A stretch of DNA of 8,333 bases. Source: Sulfurovum sp. GTDB taxonomy: Bacteria; Campylobacterota; Campylobacteria; Campylobacterales; Sulfurovaceae. Below, in pieces: positions 1 through 5,379 of the stretch. Each line of letters begins with the position of its first letter. The stretch's first letter is position 1. The stretch covers positions 1 to 8,333 of the forward strand of contig DQVJ01000204.1 of NCBI GenBank assembly GCA_015661795.1. Direction: 5' to 3'. The position numbers were made by a program, and so were the translations under genes. The notes beneath the pieces are model-generated. The model saw nothing but the letters and a program-made list of their open reading frames with translations, had not been told where the DNA came from and made no database searches.

Positions 1-128
1 CATTTTATCCAATGATAGGTTTTATTTATATACTGCTAGAGATATTTCCAAGTATATTGAGTAGAGAATCTGCGATTGATTTTTCTCCTTCAAGAGTACT
101 GAAGGAGATGGAAGAGCTACTCGAATAG
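1..128 (+). CDS. C-terminal fragment of an unidentified protein, possibly membrane-bound (5' end outside window)
   Basis: A reading frame open to the left edge runs for about 41 codons from base 3 and ends in TAG at 126-128. The visible part has a hydrophobic stretch (FYPMIGFIYILLEIF) followed by a polar, probably helical tail ending in KEMEELLE. This would suit the end of a membrane protein with a cytoplasmic tail. It converges on argG with one base between the two stop codons, a spacing typical of real neighbours in compact genomes. The fragment is too short for me to name a family. A chance open frame of this length in AT-rich DNA cannot be excluded, so the call rests on the fit of the stop position and the plausible amino acid composition. 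Confidence 0.5.
   Translation, partial: FYPMIGFIYILLEIFPSILSRESAIDFSPSRVLKEMEELLE
84..108. repeat. Perfect inverted repeat, 9-bp stem with 7-base loop
   Basis: TCTCCTTCA at 84-92 and TGAAGGAGA at 100-108 are exact reverse complements around the loop agagtac. The hairpin lies in the last codons of the left-edge plus-strand gene and, read on the minus strand, 22 bases beyond the argG stop codon. It is not followed by a T-run on either strand: the T-run at 81-84 lies on the plus-strand upstream side. It is therefore not a canonical intrinsic terminator, although it could mark or protect the 3' end of the argG transcript. Confidence 0.6.
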
Positions 129-129
129 C

Positions 130-1380
130 TTATTTTTCAGAACTTTTGATTAAAGACTTTATACGTTCAGGTTGTTTTTTACCCTCAATAATAAAACGAA
201 GTGCATTAAGACGAATAAACCCTTCTGCATCTTTTTGATCATAGACATCATCTGCTTCAAATGTAGAGTGTTCTTCTGAGTAAAGTGTCACATCAGACTT
301 TCTACCTACCACAGAAACTGAACCTTTATAAAGCTTAAGTCTTACCTCACCTTGAACATGGTCTTGTGTTGCATCAATAGCAGCCTGTAGCATACGACGT
401 TCTGGAGACCACCATAAACCGTTATAAATAAGCTTTGCATACTTAGGCATGAGTTCATCTTTCATATGTGCTTCTTCGCGATCAAGCGTGATAGATTCTA
501 TGGCACGGTGCGCCTTAAGCATGATAGTCCCACCTGGTGTCTCATAACATCCACGTGCTTTCATCCCCACCATACGGTTTTCAACAATATCTATACGCCC
601 GATACCATGCTTATTTCCATATTCATTTAATGTTGTCAATATAGTCGCAGGAGTCATCACTTTACCATTAATAGCTACTGGGTCACCTTGTGTATAGGTA
701 AGAGTAATATATTCTGGTTCATCAGGTGCATCTTCTGGCTTTACTGACCATAACCACATGTCATCTTCAGGCTCATTAAATGGGTTTTCCAACCACTCAC
801 CTTCATAAGAAATATGTAATAGGTTTGCATCCATAGAGTAAGGTTTGGCTTGTCCTTTACCATCAATATCAATGCCATGTTCTTTAGCATATGCTAATAA
901 CTTGGTACGAGAGTTCAAGTCCCATTCTCTCCAAGGTGCAATAACAGCAATATCTGGATCGAGTGCCAAATACCCAAGTTCAAAACGTACTTGATCATTC
1001 CCTTTTCCTGTTGCCCCATGACTCACTGCATCAGCACCAGTTTGATGTGCTATTTCTATCTGCTTTTTAGAAATGAGTGGACGTGCGATAGATGTACCCA
1101 GTAAGTACTCACCCTCATAAATAGCATTGGCTCTAAACATAGGAAATACAAAGTCTTTTACAAATTCTTCTTTAAGGTCTAGTATAAAGATATTTTCTTC
1201 TTTTATCCCCATTGCAAGTGCTTTCACACGTGCAGGTTCTACTTCCTCACCTTGACCAAGATCGGCAGTAAATGTCACTACCTCACATGCATACTCGTCT
1301 TGAAGCCACTTTAGGATAATACTTGTATCTAATCCACCAGAGTAAGCCAGTACTGCTTTTTTGATTGTTCTTTTTGCCAT
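130..1380 (-). CDS. argG: Argininosuccinate synthase
   Basis: This cytoplasmic enzyme joins citrulline and aspartate using ATP (giving AMP and pyrophosphate) to form argininosuccinate, the penultimate step of arginine synthesis. The 416-residue length is normal for the type 1 family. The N-type ATP pyrophosphatase P-loop SGGLDTS is at residues 14-20. The segment YLLGTSIARP at about 92-101 and the substrate-binding signature HGATGKGNDQVRFE at 121-134 are both intact, and no key residue looks altered. The ATG at 1378-1380 is preceded on the minus strand by AAAGG with an 8-base spacer, which supports this start. The gene lies 54 bases downstream of a thioredoxin-like gene on the same strand and has its own candidate -10 box in that gap. 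No other arginine gene is in the window. Confidence 0.98.
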   Translation of the reverse strand: MAKRTIKKAVLAYSGGLDTSIILKWLQDEYACEVVTFTADLGQGEEVEPARVKALAMGIKEENIFILDLKEEFVKDFVFPMFRANAIYEGEYLLGTSIARPLISKKQIEIAHQTGADAVSHGATGKGNDQVRFELGYLALDPDIAVIAPWREWDLNSRTKLLAYAKEHGIDIDGKGQAKPYSMDANLLHISYEGEWLENPFNEPEDDMWLWSVKPEDAPDEPEYITLTYTQGDPVAINGKVMTPATILTTLNEYGNKHGIGRIDIVENRMVGMKARGCYETPGGTIMLKAHRAIESITLDREEAHMKDELMPKYAKLIYNGLWWSPERRMLQAAIDATQDHVQGEVRLKLYKGSVSVVGRKSDVTLYSEEHSTFEADDVYDQKDAEGFIRLNALRFIIEGKKQPERIKSLIKSSEK

Positions 1381-1410
1381 CTCTAAAACCTTTGCAATAA
1401 TATTGACGCG

Positions 1411-1416
1411 ATTTTA
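1411..1416 (-). promoter_or_regulatory. Candidate -10 box for argG
   Basis: TAAAAT on the minus strand, about 30 bases upstream of the argG ATG, would give a 5' leader of roughly 25 bases that includes the AAAGG ribosome binding site. It differs from TATAAT at one position and has no evident -35 partner, which is normal for the main sigma factor of Campylobacterota. The gap after the thioredoxin-like gene is short, so co-transcription from upstream is also possible. Confidence 0.4.
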
Positions 1417-1434
1417 GCGTAATATTTGTTAAGA

Positions 1435-1773
1435 CTAAACAAAACCATACTTCTTCAAAATAATATCCAACACTGCCTTCTTATATGCTCCCGTATGACG
1501 AAAAACTTCTTCTCCATTCTCATTAAAAAAGATTTGTGAAGGCATCACCTTAAGTTTGTATATATCGCGGCTTGCCAAACGGTCATTTTGAGAATCAATG
1601 GAGTAGATTTGATACTCTGGATGCTCCTTTAACACTTCGGCAAAGACCTTGGACATAGCTAAACAGCTATAACAATGACTCATTCCAAATGCCAATATGG
1701 TCGGTTTTCCATTTCCAATGTTGTGTTTAATATGTTTATATTCGTTGATAGGTAAAGTTTTTTGTTCTGGCAT
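1435..1773 (-). CDS. Small thioredoxin-fold protein with CYSC active site
   Basis: This is a single thioredoxin domain of 112 residues. The active-site motif HCYSC puts a CxxC pair at residues 34-37. The expected cis-proline loop appears as VMPSQIFF (Pro78), followed by the last strand and helix. It probably acts as a cytoplasmic thiol-disulfide reductase or oxidant-response protein; no signal peptide is seen from the chosen start. The frame extends upstream to a TTG at 1846-1848, but those 25 extra residues cross a TATAAT box at 1840-1845. The ATG at 1771-1773 has AGGA five bases upstream on the same strand, so I place the start there. The CYSC pair differs from the classical WCGPC of thioredoxin, so the partner and redox role cannot be assigned. 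The gene ends 54 bases before argG begins. Confidence 0.85.
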   Translation of the reverse strand: MPEQKTLPINEYKHIKHNIGNGKPTILAFGMSHCYSCLAMSKVFAEVLKEHPEYQIYSIDSQNDRLASRDIYKLKVMPSQIFFNENGEEVFRHTGAYKKAVLDIILKKYGFV

Positions 1774-1839
1774 AAAGTTCCTGCTACTTATCATCCTGAC
1801 CATTATTATGAGTATGACGTTTATTTGATGTTTCCAATG

Positions 1840-1845
1840 ATTATA
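1840..1845 (-). promoter_or_regulatory. Candidate -10 box of the thioredoxin-like gene
   Basis: A perfect TATAAT on the minus strand, preceded by TTTG. Initiation about seven bases downstream would give a leader of about 60 bases before the ATG at 1773. It forms a divergent pair with the pdxJ promoter, the two hexamers lying 25 bases apart and pointing away from each other. Confidence 0.5.
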
Positions 1846-1867
1846 CAAATCCTATCTTAAATATTTT

Positions 1868-1876
1868 TGCTATAAT
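1868..1876 (+). promoter_or_regulatory. Extended -10 promoter of pdxJ-pdxA
   Basis: TGCTATAAT matches the extended -10 consensus TGnTATAAT exactly. Transcription should begin near 1883, leaving a leader of about 27 bases with AAGGGAG at 1895-1901, eight bases from the pdxJ ATG. The upstream DNA is T-rich, with no clear -35 box. The leader is too short to hold a riboswitch. Confidence 0.75.
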
Positions 1877-1909
1877 GAAGACTACAATAAATCTAAGGGA
1901 GTATCGTTA

Positions 1910-2692
1910 ATGTTATTGGGCGTAAACATAGACCACATTGCTGTACTAAGAGAAGCGAGAAAAGTAGCTGACCCAGATCCACTGGATGCACTGAGTATCT
2001 GTAAACGTGCTGGGGCTGACCAAATCACCATACATTTGCGTGAAGATCGACGTCATATGCAAGACCATGATGCAAAAAATATCATAGAATTCTCTACTCT
2101 TCCTGTGAACCTAGAGTGTGCTATAGAACCTAGTATGATTGATATTGCTTGTACACTGAAACCACACCGTGTCACACTTGTACCTGAAAAACGTGAAGAA
2201 GTAACAACCGAGGGAGGACTTGCGATCACAGGAGAACAAACCAAACTCATAGAGGCTATCAAACGACTCCAAAAAAATGAAATAGAAGTTTCACTTTTCA
2301 TTGATCCAACACTAGAAGCAGTCAAGACATCTTTAGACTTAAATGTAGAGTGGATAGAATTTCATACAGGTAAATATGCCAATATCTATGCCATGCTGTA
2401 TACAAATTTAAGTAAGACACCCCATTCTATCCCTGAACTAGAACTTTCACGCAAGATACTCAAACAGATGTTAGGAGATGAACTCTGTAATCTTCGTCTA
2501 CTCTCTTGTGAAGCCATGGAACGTGGCTTACGTGTAGCTGCTGGACATGGACTCAATATTCAAAATGTAGCTGAGATTGTCGATATTGAAACTATCGAAG
2601 AGTTGAACATAGGACAGAGTATTGTCGCACGTTCCGTCTATGTTGGACTAGAGCAAGCAATACTCGATATGAAAGAAAAATTAATCCGTTGA
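1910..2692 (+). CDS. pdxJ: Pyridoxine 5'-phosphate synthase
   Basis: PdxJ condenses 1-deoxy-D-xylulose 5-phosphate with 3-amino-2-oxopropyl phosphate, the product of the PdxA reaction, to give pyridoxine 5'-phosphate. It is a cytoplasmic TIM-barrel enzyme. The 260 residues carry the family signatures in order: LGVNIDH at 3-9, HLREDRRH at 42-49, the Glu in NLE at 69, PEKREEVTTEGGL at 92-104, AGHGLN at 211-216, and the phosphate-loop region ELNIGQSIVARSV at 231-243. Between about 155 and 195 the chain is longer than in E. coli (YAMLYTNLSKTPHS and the following helix), a feature I associate with Campylobacterota. The Gln in NIGQS replaces the His usual in E. coli-type proteins. The ATG at 1910 follows a strong AAGGGAG site. 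The gene is followed directly by pdxA. Confidence 0.97.
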   Translation: MLLGVNIDHIAVLREARKVADPDPLDALSICKRAGADQITIHLREDRRHMQDHDAKNIIEFSTLPVNLECAIEPSMIDIACTLKPHRVTLVPEKREEVTTEGGLAITGEQTKLIEAIKRLQKNEIEVSLFIDPTLEAVKTSLDLNVEWIEFHTGKYANIYAMLYTNLSKTPHSIPELELSRKILKQMLGDELCNLRLLSCEAMERGLRVAAGHGLNIQNVAEIVDIETIEELNIGQSIVARSVYVGLEQAILDMKEKLIR

Positions 2693-2694
2693 TT

Positions 2695-3642
2695 ATGCCA
2701 AGTCGTAAAAAAATAGCCATTAGCATTGGTGATTTAAATGGTATTGGGATACAACTCGCTTTAGAGAATCACAATCAAGTCTCAAATATCGTTGAACCCA
2801 TCTATTGCATCGATAAAAAAATGCTTGAACAAGCTGCACAAAAATTAAATGTAGCAATACCAAATCATTTTAAGACCATAGAGCACATTGCTCCTACTTT
2901 TACCATAAAGCCAGGTACTGTTTCCAAAGAAAGTGGTACATACGCCTATGCTTCTTTTACGAAAGCCGTAGAGCTTGCACGTAGCTGTGAAGTAGATGCT
3001 TTATGTACCTTGCCTATCCATAAAAAAGCATGGGAGCTTGCAGGCGTGAAGTATAAAGGACATACAGATGCTTTGCGTGACTATTTTGATGCAAAAGCTA
3101 TCATGATGCTTGGTTGTGAAAAGATGTATGTGGCACTTTTTACAGAACATATTCCATTAAAAGAAGTTGCATCTTCCATCACTGAAGAAAACTTAACACA
3201 ATTTTTACTGGATTTTTATAAAACAGTTCAACCCAAAAGTATAGTAGGTATCTTGGGTCTTAATCCTCATGCTGGTGACAATGGAGTACTTGGTAATGAA
3301 GAAGATATCATATTGAAAGCCATTGAAAAATCCAATACACTTATAAATCTACAACATAAACACGGGAATACACAACAGACCTATAGTACACCTCTCGTAC
3401 CTGATGTTGCATTTACACCAAGAGTAAGAGAAAACTACAGATACTACATTGCCATGTATCATGACCAAGGGTTAGCACCGCTTAAAGCACTCTACTTTGA
3501 TGAGGGAATTAATGTCTCTTTAAATTTGCCTATTCTTAGAACTTCTGTTGATCATGGTACAGCCTTTGATATCGCATATACAGGTGTAGAATTAAATAGC
3601 CTTAGTTATATTAATGCCATAAAATATATCATAAATCACTAA
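2695..3642 (+). CDS. pdxA: 4-hydroxythreonine-4-phosphate dehydrogenase
   Basis: PdxA oxidises 4-phosphohydroxy-L-threonine with NAD; decarboxylation then yields 3-amino-2-oxopropyl phosphate, the substrate of PdxJ. The protein is a cytoplasmic metal-dependent dimer in the family. Here it has 315 residues against about 329 in E. coli. Visible motifs are GDLNGIG at 12-18, LPIHKKAW at 106-113, KGHTDALRDYF at 121-131, the metal-ligand histidines in TEHIPL (152), NPHAG (192) and YHDQG (256), and SVDHGTAFD near the C-terminus. The nucleotide-side motif reads GDL where most homologues have GDP. A TTG at 2689-2691 is in frame, but the ATG at 2695, two bases after the pdxJ stop, is the better start. 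There is no strong ribosome binding site, so translation is probably coupled to pdxJ. Confidence 0.95.
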   Translation: MPSRKKIAISIGDLNGIGIQLALENHNQVSNIVEPIYCIDKKMLEQAAQKLNVAIPNHFKTIEHIAPTFTIKPGTVSKESGTYAYASFTKAVELARSCEVDALCTLPIHKKAWELAGVKYKGHTDALRDYFDAKAIMMLGCEKMYVALFTEHIPLKEVASSITEENLTQFLLDFYKTVQPKSIVGILGLNPHAGDNGVLGNEEDIILKAIEKSNTLINLQHKHGNTQQTYSTPLVPDVAFTPRVRENYRYYIAMYHDQGLAPLKALYFDEGINVSLNLPILRTSVDHGTAFDIAYTGVELNSLSYINAIKYIINH

Positions 3643-3657
3643 AATTTGAGATAGCTA

Positions 3658-3882
3658 TTAGCAAAATAAGCCTGTATCTTCTTCTCTTACTACTTCACAC
3701 TCATCATTCATTTGAGAACAGAGTTTCTGCTGACAACAATCACACAAATAACGGTAATTCTGCATATCATAATGGATAGTATCACCCGTTTCAATATCTG
3801 AGTAACATTCACCACACACATTCGTCACACGAAGAAGAATATCTTCAGTCGCCTCTTGGGTTACAAAACAGGCATTAGACAT
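3658..3882 (-). CDS. Small cysteine-rich, zinc-ribbon-like protein of unknown function
   Basis: A 74-residue protein with nine cysteines. The core pattern is C23-G-E-C26, then 20 residues, then C47-D-C-C50, consistent with a four-cysteine zinc ribbon. Further cysteines at 5, 49, 55, 62 and 74 (the last residue) are more than one zinc site needs. There is no signal peptide or membrane segment, so it is probably cytoplasmic. The ATG lies inside the end of the upstream TPR gene (ATGTCTAA, an 8-base overlap), with a weak GGAAAA site before it, pointing to coupled translation and co-expression. It converges on pdxA with a 15-base gap. I cannot name a family. A metal- or nucleic-acid-binding accessory protein would fit, but this is inference. 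Confidence 0.8.
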   Translation of the reverse strand: MSNACFVTQEATEDILLRVTNVCGECYSDIETGDTIHYDMQNYRYLCDCCQQKLCSQMNDECEVVREEDTGLFC

Positions 3883-4519
3883 TTTTATTTTCCAGTTTTA
3901 CTATCATTTCTTTTGCCTCTTTTAAAGAGTCATCCAGTGCATATGCCTTCCTATACCCTGCCAGTGCCTCTTCTTTACGTCCTAAGTCATATAAAGTATT
4001 GGCATAGTTAAAATGATGTGGTGCATACTCAGGGTCAAGTTTGATAGCTTTTTCATGGTGTTTTTCTGCTTTATTCTCTTCACCCAGTTTATGTAAAGTA
4101 TTTGCAAGTAACACGTGAGCCATATCGTCATTATCATCCAGTGCCAAAAGTTTTTCATAATTCTCTTTTGCTTCTGTATATTCTCCTGTTTGCATACATA
4201 CATACCCCATTTTTTGTAAGGCATCCATATTATTTTCTTCTATAATCAATACAGAACCCAAAGCTTTTTTAGCTTCGTCAAAATCTTCTTTCTGTACTGC
4301 TTCGTCAGCCATAGTCAAAAGTTCTTCTATCCGTGTAGGCTCCACTTTTGGTGTAGAAAAAGTTTTATCCGGTCGGTTAATTCCACCTATCTGTTCATCT
4401 GCAACTTTCGCTTCAAAGTCCACACCACGCTTAGGATGATTCCCTGAAAAAAGTTGTTTAAAAAAGAGGTAAAATACCCCTGCTGCAATAATAAGAAGGA
4501 AAAGTTGAAACGTAGTCAT
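3875..4519 (-). CDS. Membrane-anchored tetratricopeptide repeat protein
   Basis: A 214-residue protein. Residues 4-20 (FQLFLLIIAAGVFYLFF) form one transmembrane segment. The basic residues after it (KQ.., HPKRG) suggest that the rest faces the cytoplasm. A linker of about 40 residues leads to four TPR units of 34 residues beginning near 64, 98, 132 and 166, with the usual pattern (for example GEYTEAKENYEKLLALD and GEENKAEKHHEKAIKLDP). TPR arrays bind other proteins, so a scaffold role at the inner membrane is likely; the partner is unknown. The ATG has GGAG at 4525-4528 with a five-base spacer, a good site. The stop codon lies within the start of the cysteine-rich gene, so the two form one translational unit. 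Confidence 0.88.
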   Translation of the reverse strand: MTTFQLFLLIIAAGVFYLFFKQLFSGNHPKRGVDFEAKVADEQIGGINRPDKTFSTPKVEPTRIEELLTMADEAVQKEDFDEAKKALGSVLIIEENNMDALQKMGYVCMQTGEYTEAKENYEKLLALDDNDDMAHVLLANTLHKLGEENKAEKHHEKAIKLDPEYAPHHFNYANTLYDLGRKEEALAGYRKAYALDDSLKEAKEMIVKLENKNV

Positions 4520-4544
4520 TATATCTCCGTTATGTATATTACGA

Positions 4545-4550
4545 ATAATA
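4545..4550 (-). promoter_or_regulatory. Possible -10 box of the TPR/cysteine-rich gene pair
   Basis: TATTAT on the minus strand, one mismatch from TATAAT, would place initiation near 4538, about 19 bases before the ATG and upstream of the GGAG site. It is the best candidate in a gap of about 104 bases, but it is weak and has no TG extension. Read-through from the 88-residue gene upstream is the alternative, since no terminator is seen between them. Confidence 0.3.
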
Positions 4551-4579
4551 GGATAATCTAACTTAAAAGCAAAGAAATT

Positions 4580-4591
4580 TTGTTATAACAA
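4580..4591. repeat. 12-bp perfect palindrome
   Basis: TTGTTATAACAA reads the same on both strands. It lies in the gap between the 88-residue gene and the TPR gene, about 30 bases upstream of the candidate TATTAT box. It has no loop, so it suits a dimeric DNA-binding protein better than an RNA hairpin. In AT-rich DNA a 12-mer palindrome can occur by chance. Confidence 0.4.
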
Positions 4592-4623
4592 TTCAAATAT
4601 CATGGTATGATGATGGTTAGAGA

Positions 4624-4890
4624 CTATGCATGTAATTGTGATGCAATACGTCCTACAGCTGCATCCATCTCCTCGCGTGTGTCAAATATAAAAGAGTACT
4701 TTTTTTCTTCACCCAAGTGAATAAAAAGTCCATACCCTAAAACTTCTACCTTACCTTGAGCTTCCACGTCTATCCACTCTAGACTTACCTGTGTTGTTTC
4801 ATCTTGATGTCCTGTTTTCACTACAGCTGCTGGGTAAAGTTGAGTGATTTCCTTTGTATCAAACTGTTGATCTTCAATTGTAATTATCAT
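4624..4890 (-). CDS. Conserved-looking hypothetical protein, 88 residues
   Basis: I do not recognise the family. The 88 residues begin MIITIEDQQFDT and appear to be mainly beta strands (IITIEDQQF, TQVSLEWIDVEA, KVEVLGYGLFIHLG, KYSFIFDT) with one closing amphipathic helix (REEMDAAVGRIASQLHA). It has no cysteine, signal peptide or membrane segment, so it should be a small soluble cytoplasmic protein. The strands-then-helix order recalls PH-like folds, but that is only a guess. The ATG at 4888-4890 is the only reasonable start, since the next methionine is near the C-terminus. No ribosome binding site precedes it, and a TATAAT seven bases away predicts initiation at or near the A of the ATG. It is divergent from the YqeY-like gene. 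Confidence 0.75.
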   Translation of the reverse strand: MIITIEDQQFDTKEITQLYPAAVVKTGHQDETTQVSLEWIDVEAQGKVEVLGYGLFIHLGEEKKYSFIFDTREEMDAAVGRIASQLHA

Positions 4891-4896
4891 AGGGTG

Positions 4897-4909
4897 ATTA
4901 TAGTATAAT
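4897..4909. promoter_or_regulatory. Symmetric bidirectional promoter: two opposed TATAAT boxes
   Basis: ATTATA at 4897-4902 is TATAAT on the minus strand, G4903 is the centre, and TATAAT at 4904-4909 faces the plus strand. Together they make a perfect 13-bp palindrome. The plus box predicts a start near 4916 and a leader of about 20 bases with AAGGA at 4925-4929, six bases before the YqeY-like ATG. The minus box predicts a start near 4890, the first base of the 88-residue gene. An overlapping TATACT (minus, 4902-4907) could add about five bases of leader. Confidence 0.65.
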
Positions 4910-4935
4910 TGCCTAAATATAACTAAGGAAAAAAT

Positions 4936-5379
4936 ATGAGTCTAAAAGAACAAATAAAATCTGATGTAAAAGATGCAATGAGAGCAAAAGAGGTTGTTAA
5001 AAGAGATACTCTACGTAACATACAAGCTGCCATTAAACAGATAGAAGTTGATGAACGAAGAGATGTTGCAGATGCTGATGTAGAAAGCATCTTGATGAAG
5101 TATCTTAAACAAAGAGAAGATGCTAAAACACAATTTGCACAAGCTGGTCGTGAGGATCTTGTCAAAAAAGAAGAAACTGAAATCAATATAGTCAAGGTTT
5201 ACCTACCTGAACCTATGACCGATGCAGAACTCGAAACAGTCCTCAAAGGAATCATCGCTTCAACAGGTGCCCAAAGTATGAAAGATATGGGGAAAGTCAT
5301 GGGTAGTGCTAAGGCTAGTATAGGAAGTCGTGCAGATGGTGGACGTATAAATACCATGGTAAAAACACTACTCTCTTAA
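4936..5379 (+). CDS. GatB/YqeY domain-containing protein
   Basis: The 147 residues match the usual length and layout of the stand-alone YqeY family. An all-helical N-terminal half (SLKEQIKSDVKDAMRAKE, then RDTLRNIQAAIKQIEVDERR) is followed by the conserved LP.PMTDAELE segment at about 95-105 and a C-terminal part with DMGKVMG, ASIGSRADGGRI and the closing helix. The C-terminal region is related to the tail domain of GatB, the tRNA-dependent amidotransferase subunit, and may bind tRNA. The true function of stand-alone members is not settled. The ATG has AAGGA at 4925-4929. Its stop codon lies inside the 3' end of the convergent phosphodiesterase gene, a 12-base overlap. Confidence 0.92.
   Translation: MSLKEQIKSDVKDAMRAKEVVKRDTLRNIQAAIKQIEVDERRDVADADVESILMKYLKQREDAKTQFAQAGREDLVKKEETEINIVKVYLPEPMTDAELETVLKGIIASTGAQSMKDMGKVMGSAKASIGSRADGGRINTMVKTLLS

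Noticed and set aside
1774..1848. 25-residue N-terminal extension of the thioredoxin-like protein from a TTG at 1846-1848
   Set aside because: The extension runs through a TATAAT box and has no ribosome binding site at its start, while the ATG at 1773 has a well-placed AGGA.
1877..1909. Riboswitch or other structured leader ahead of pdxJ
   Set aside because: The leader is about 27 bases and consists mainly of the ribosome binding site region.
2053..2325. Open frame antisense to pdxJ
   Set aside because: Lies entirely within a highly conserved enzyme gene; the translation is serine-rich and low in domain-like character.
3643..3657. Possible terminator between pdxA and the cysteine-rich gene
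   Set aside because: The gap is 15 bases, and the only inverted repeat (GCTA-T-TAGC) has a one-base loop and no T-run.
3982..4224. Alternative frame on the minus strand within the TPR gene
   Set aside because: Same-strand shadow of the TPR repeats; the translation is a Met/Trp/Lys-rich string with no domain pattern.
4598..4612. Hairpin ATCAT-GGT-ATGAT downstream of the 88-residue gene
   Set aside because: The five-base AT-rich stem is too weak, and no T-run follows on the minus strand.
4923..5195. Open frame antisense to the YqeY-like gene
   Set aside because: It covers the promoter-proximal part of a clear gene, and its serine- and leucine-rich translation mirrors the real coding strand.
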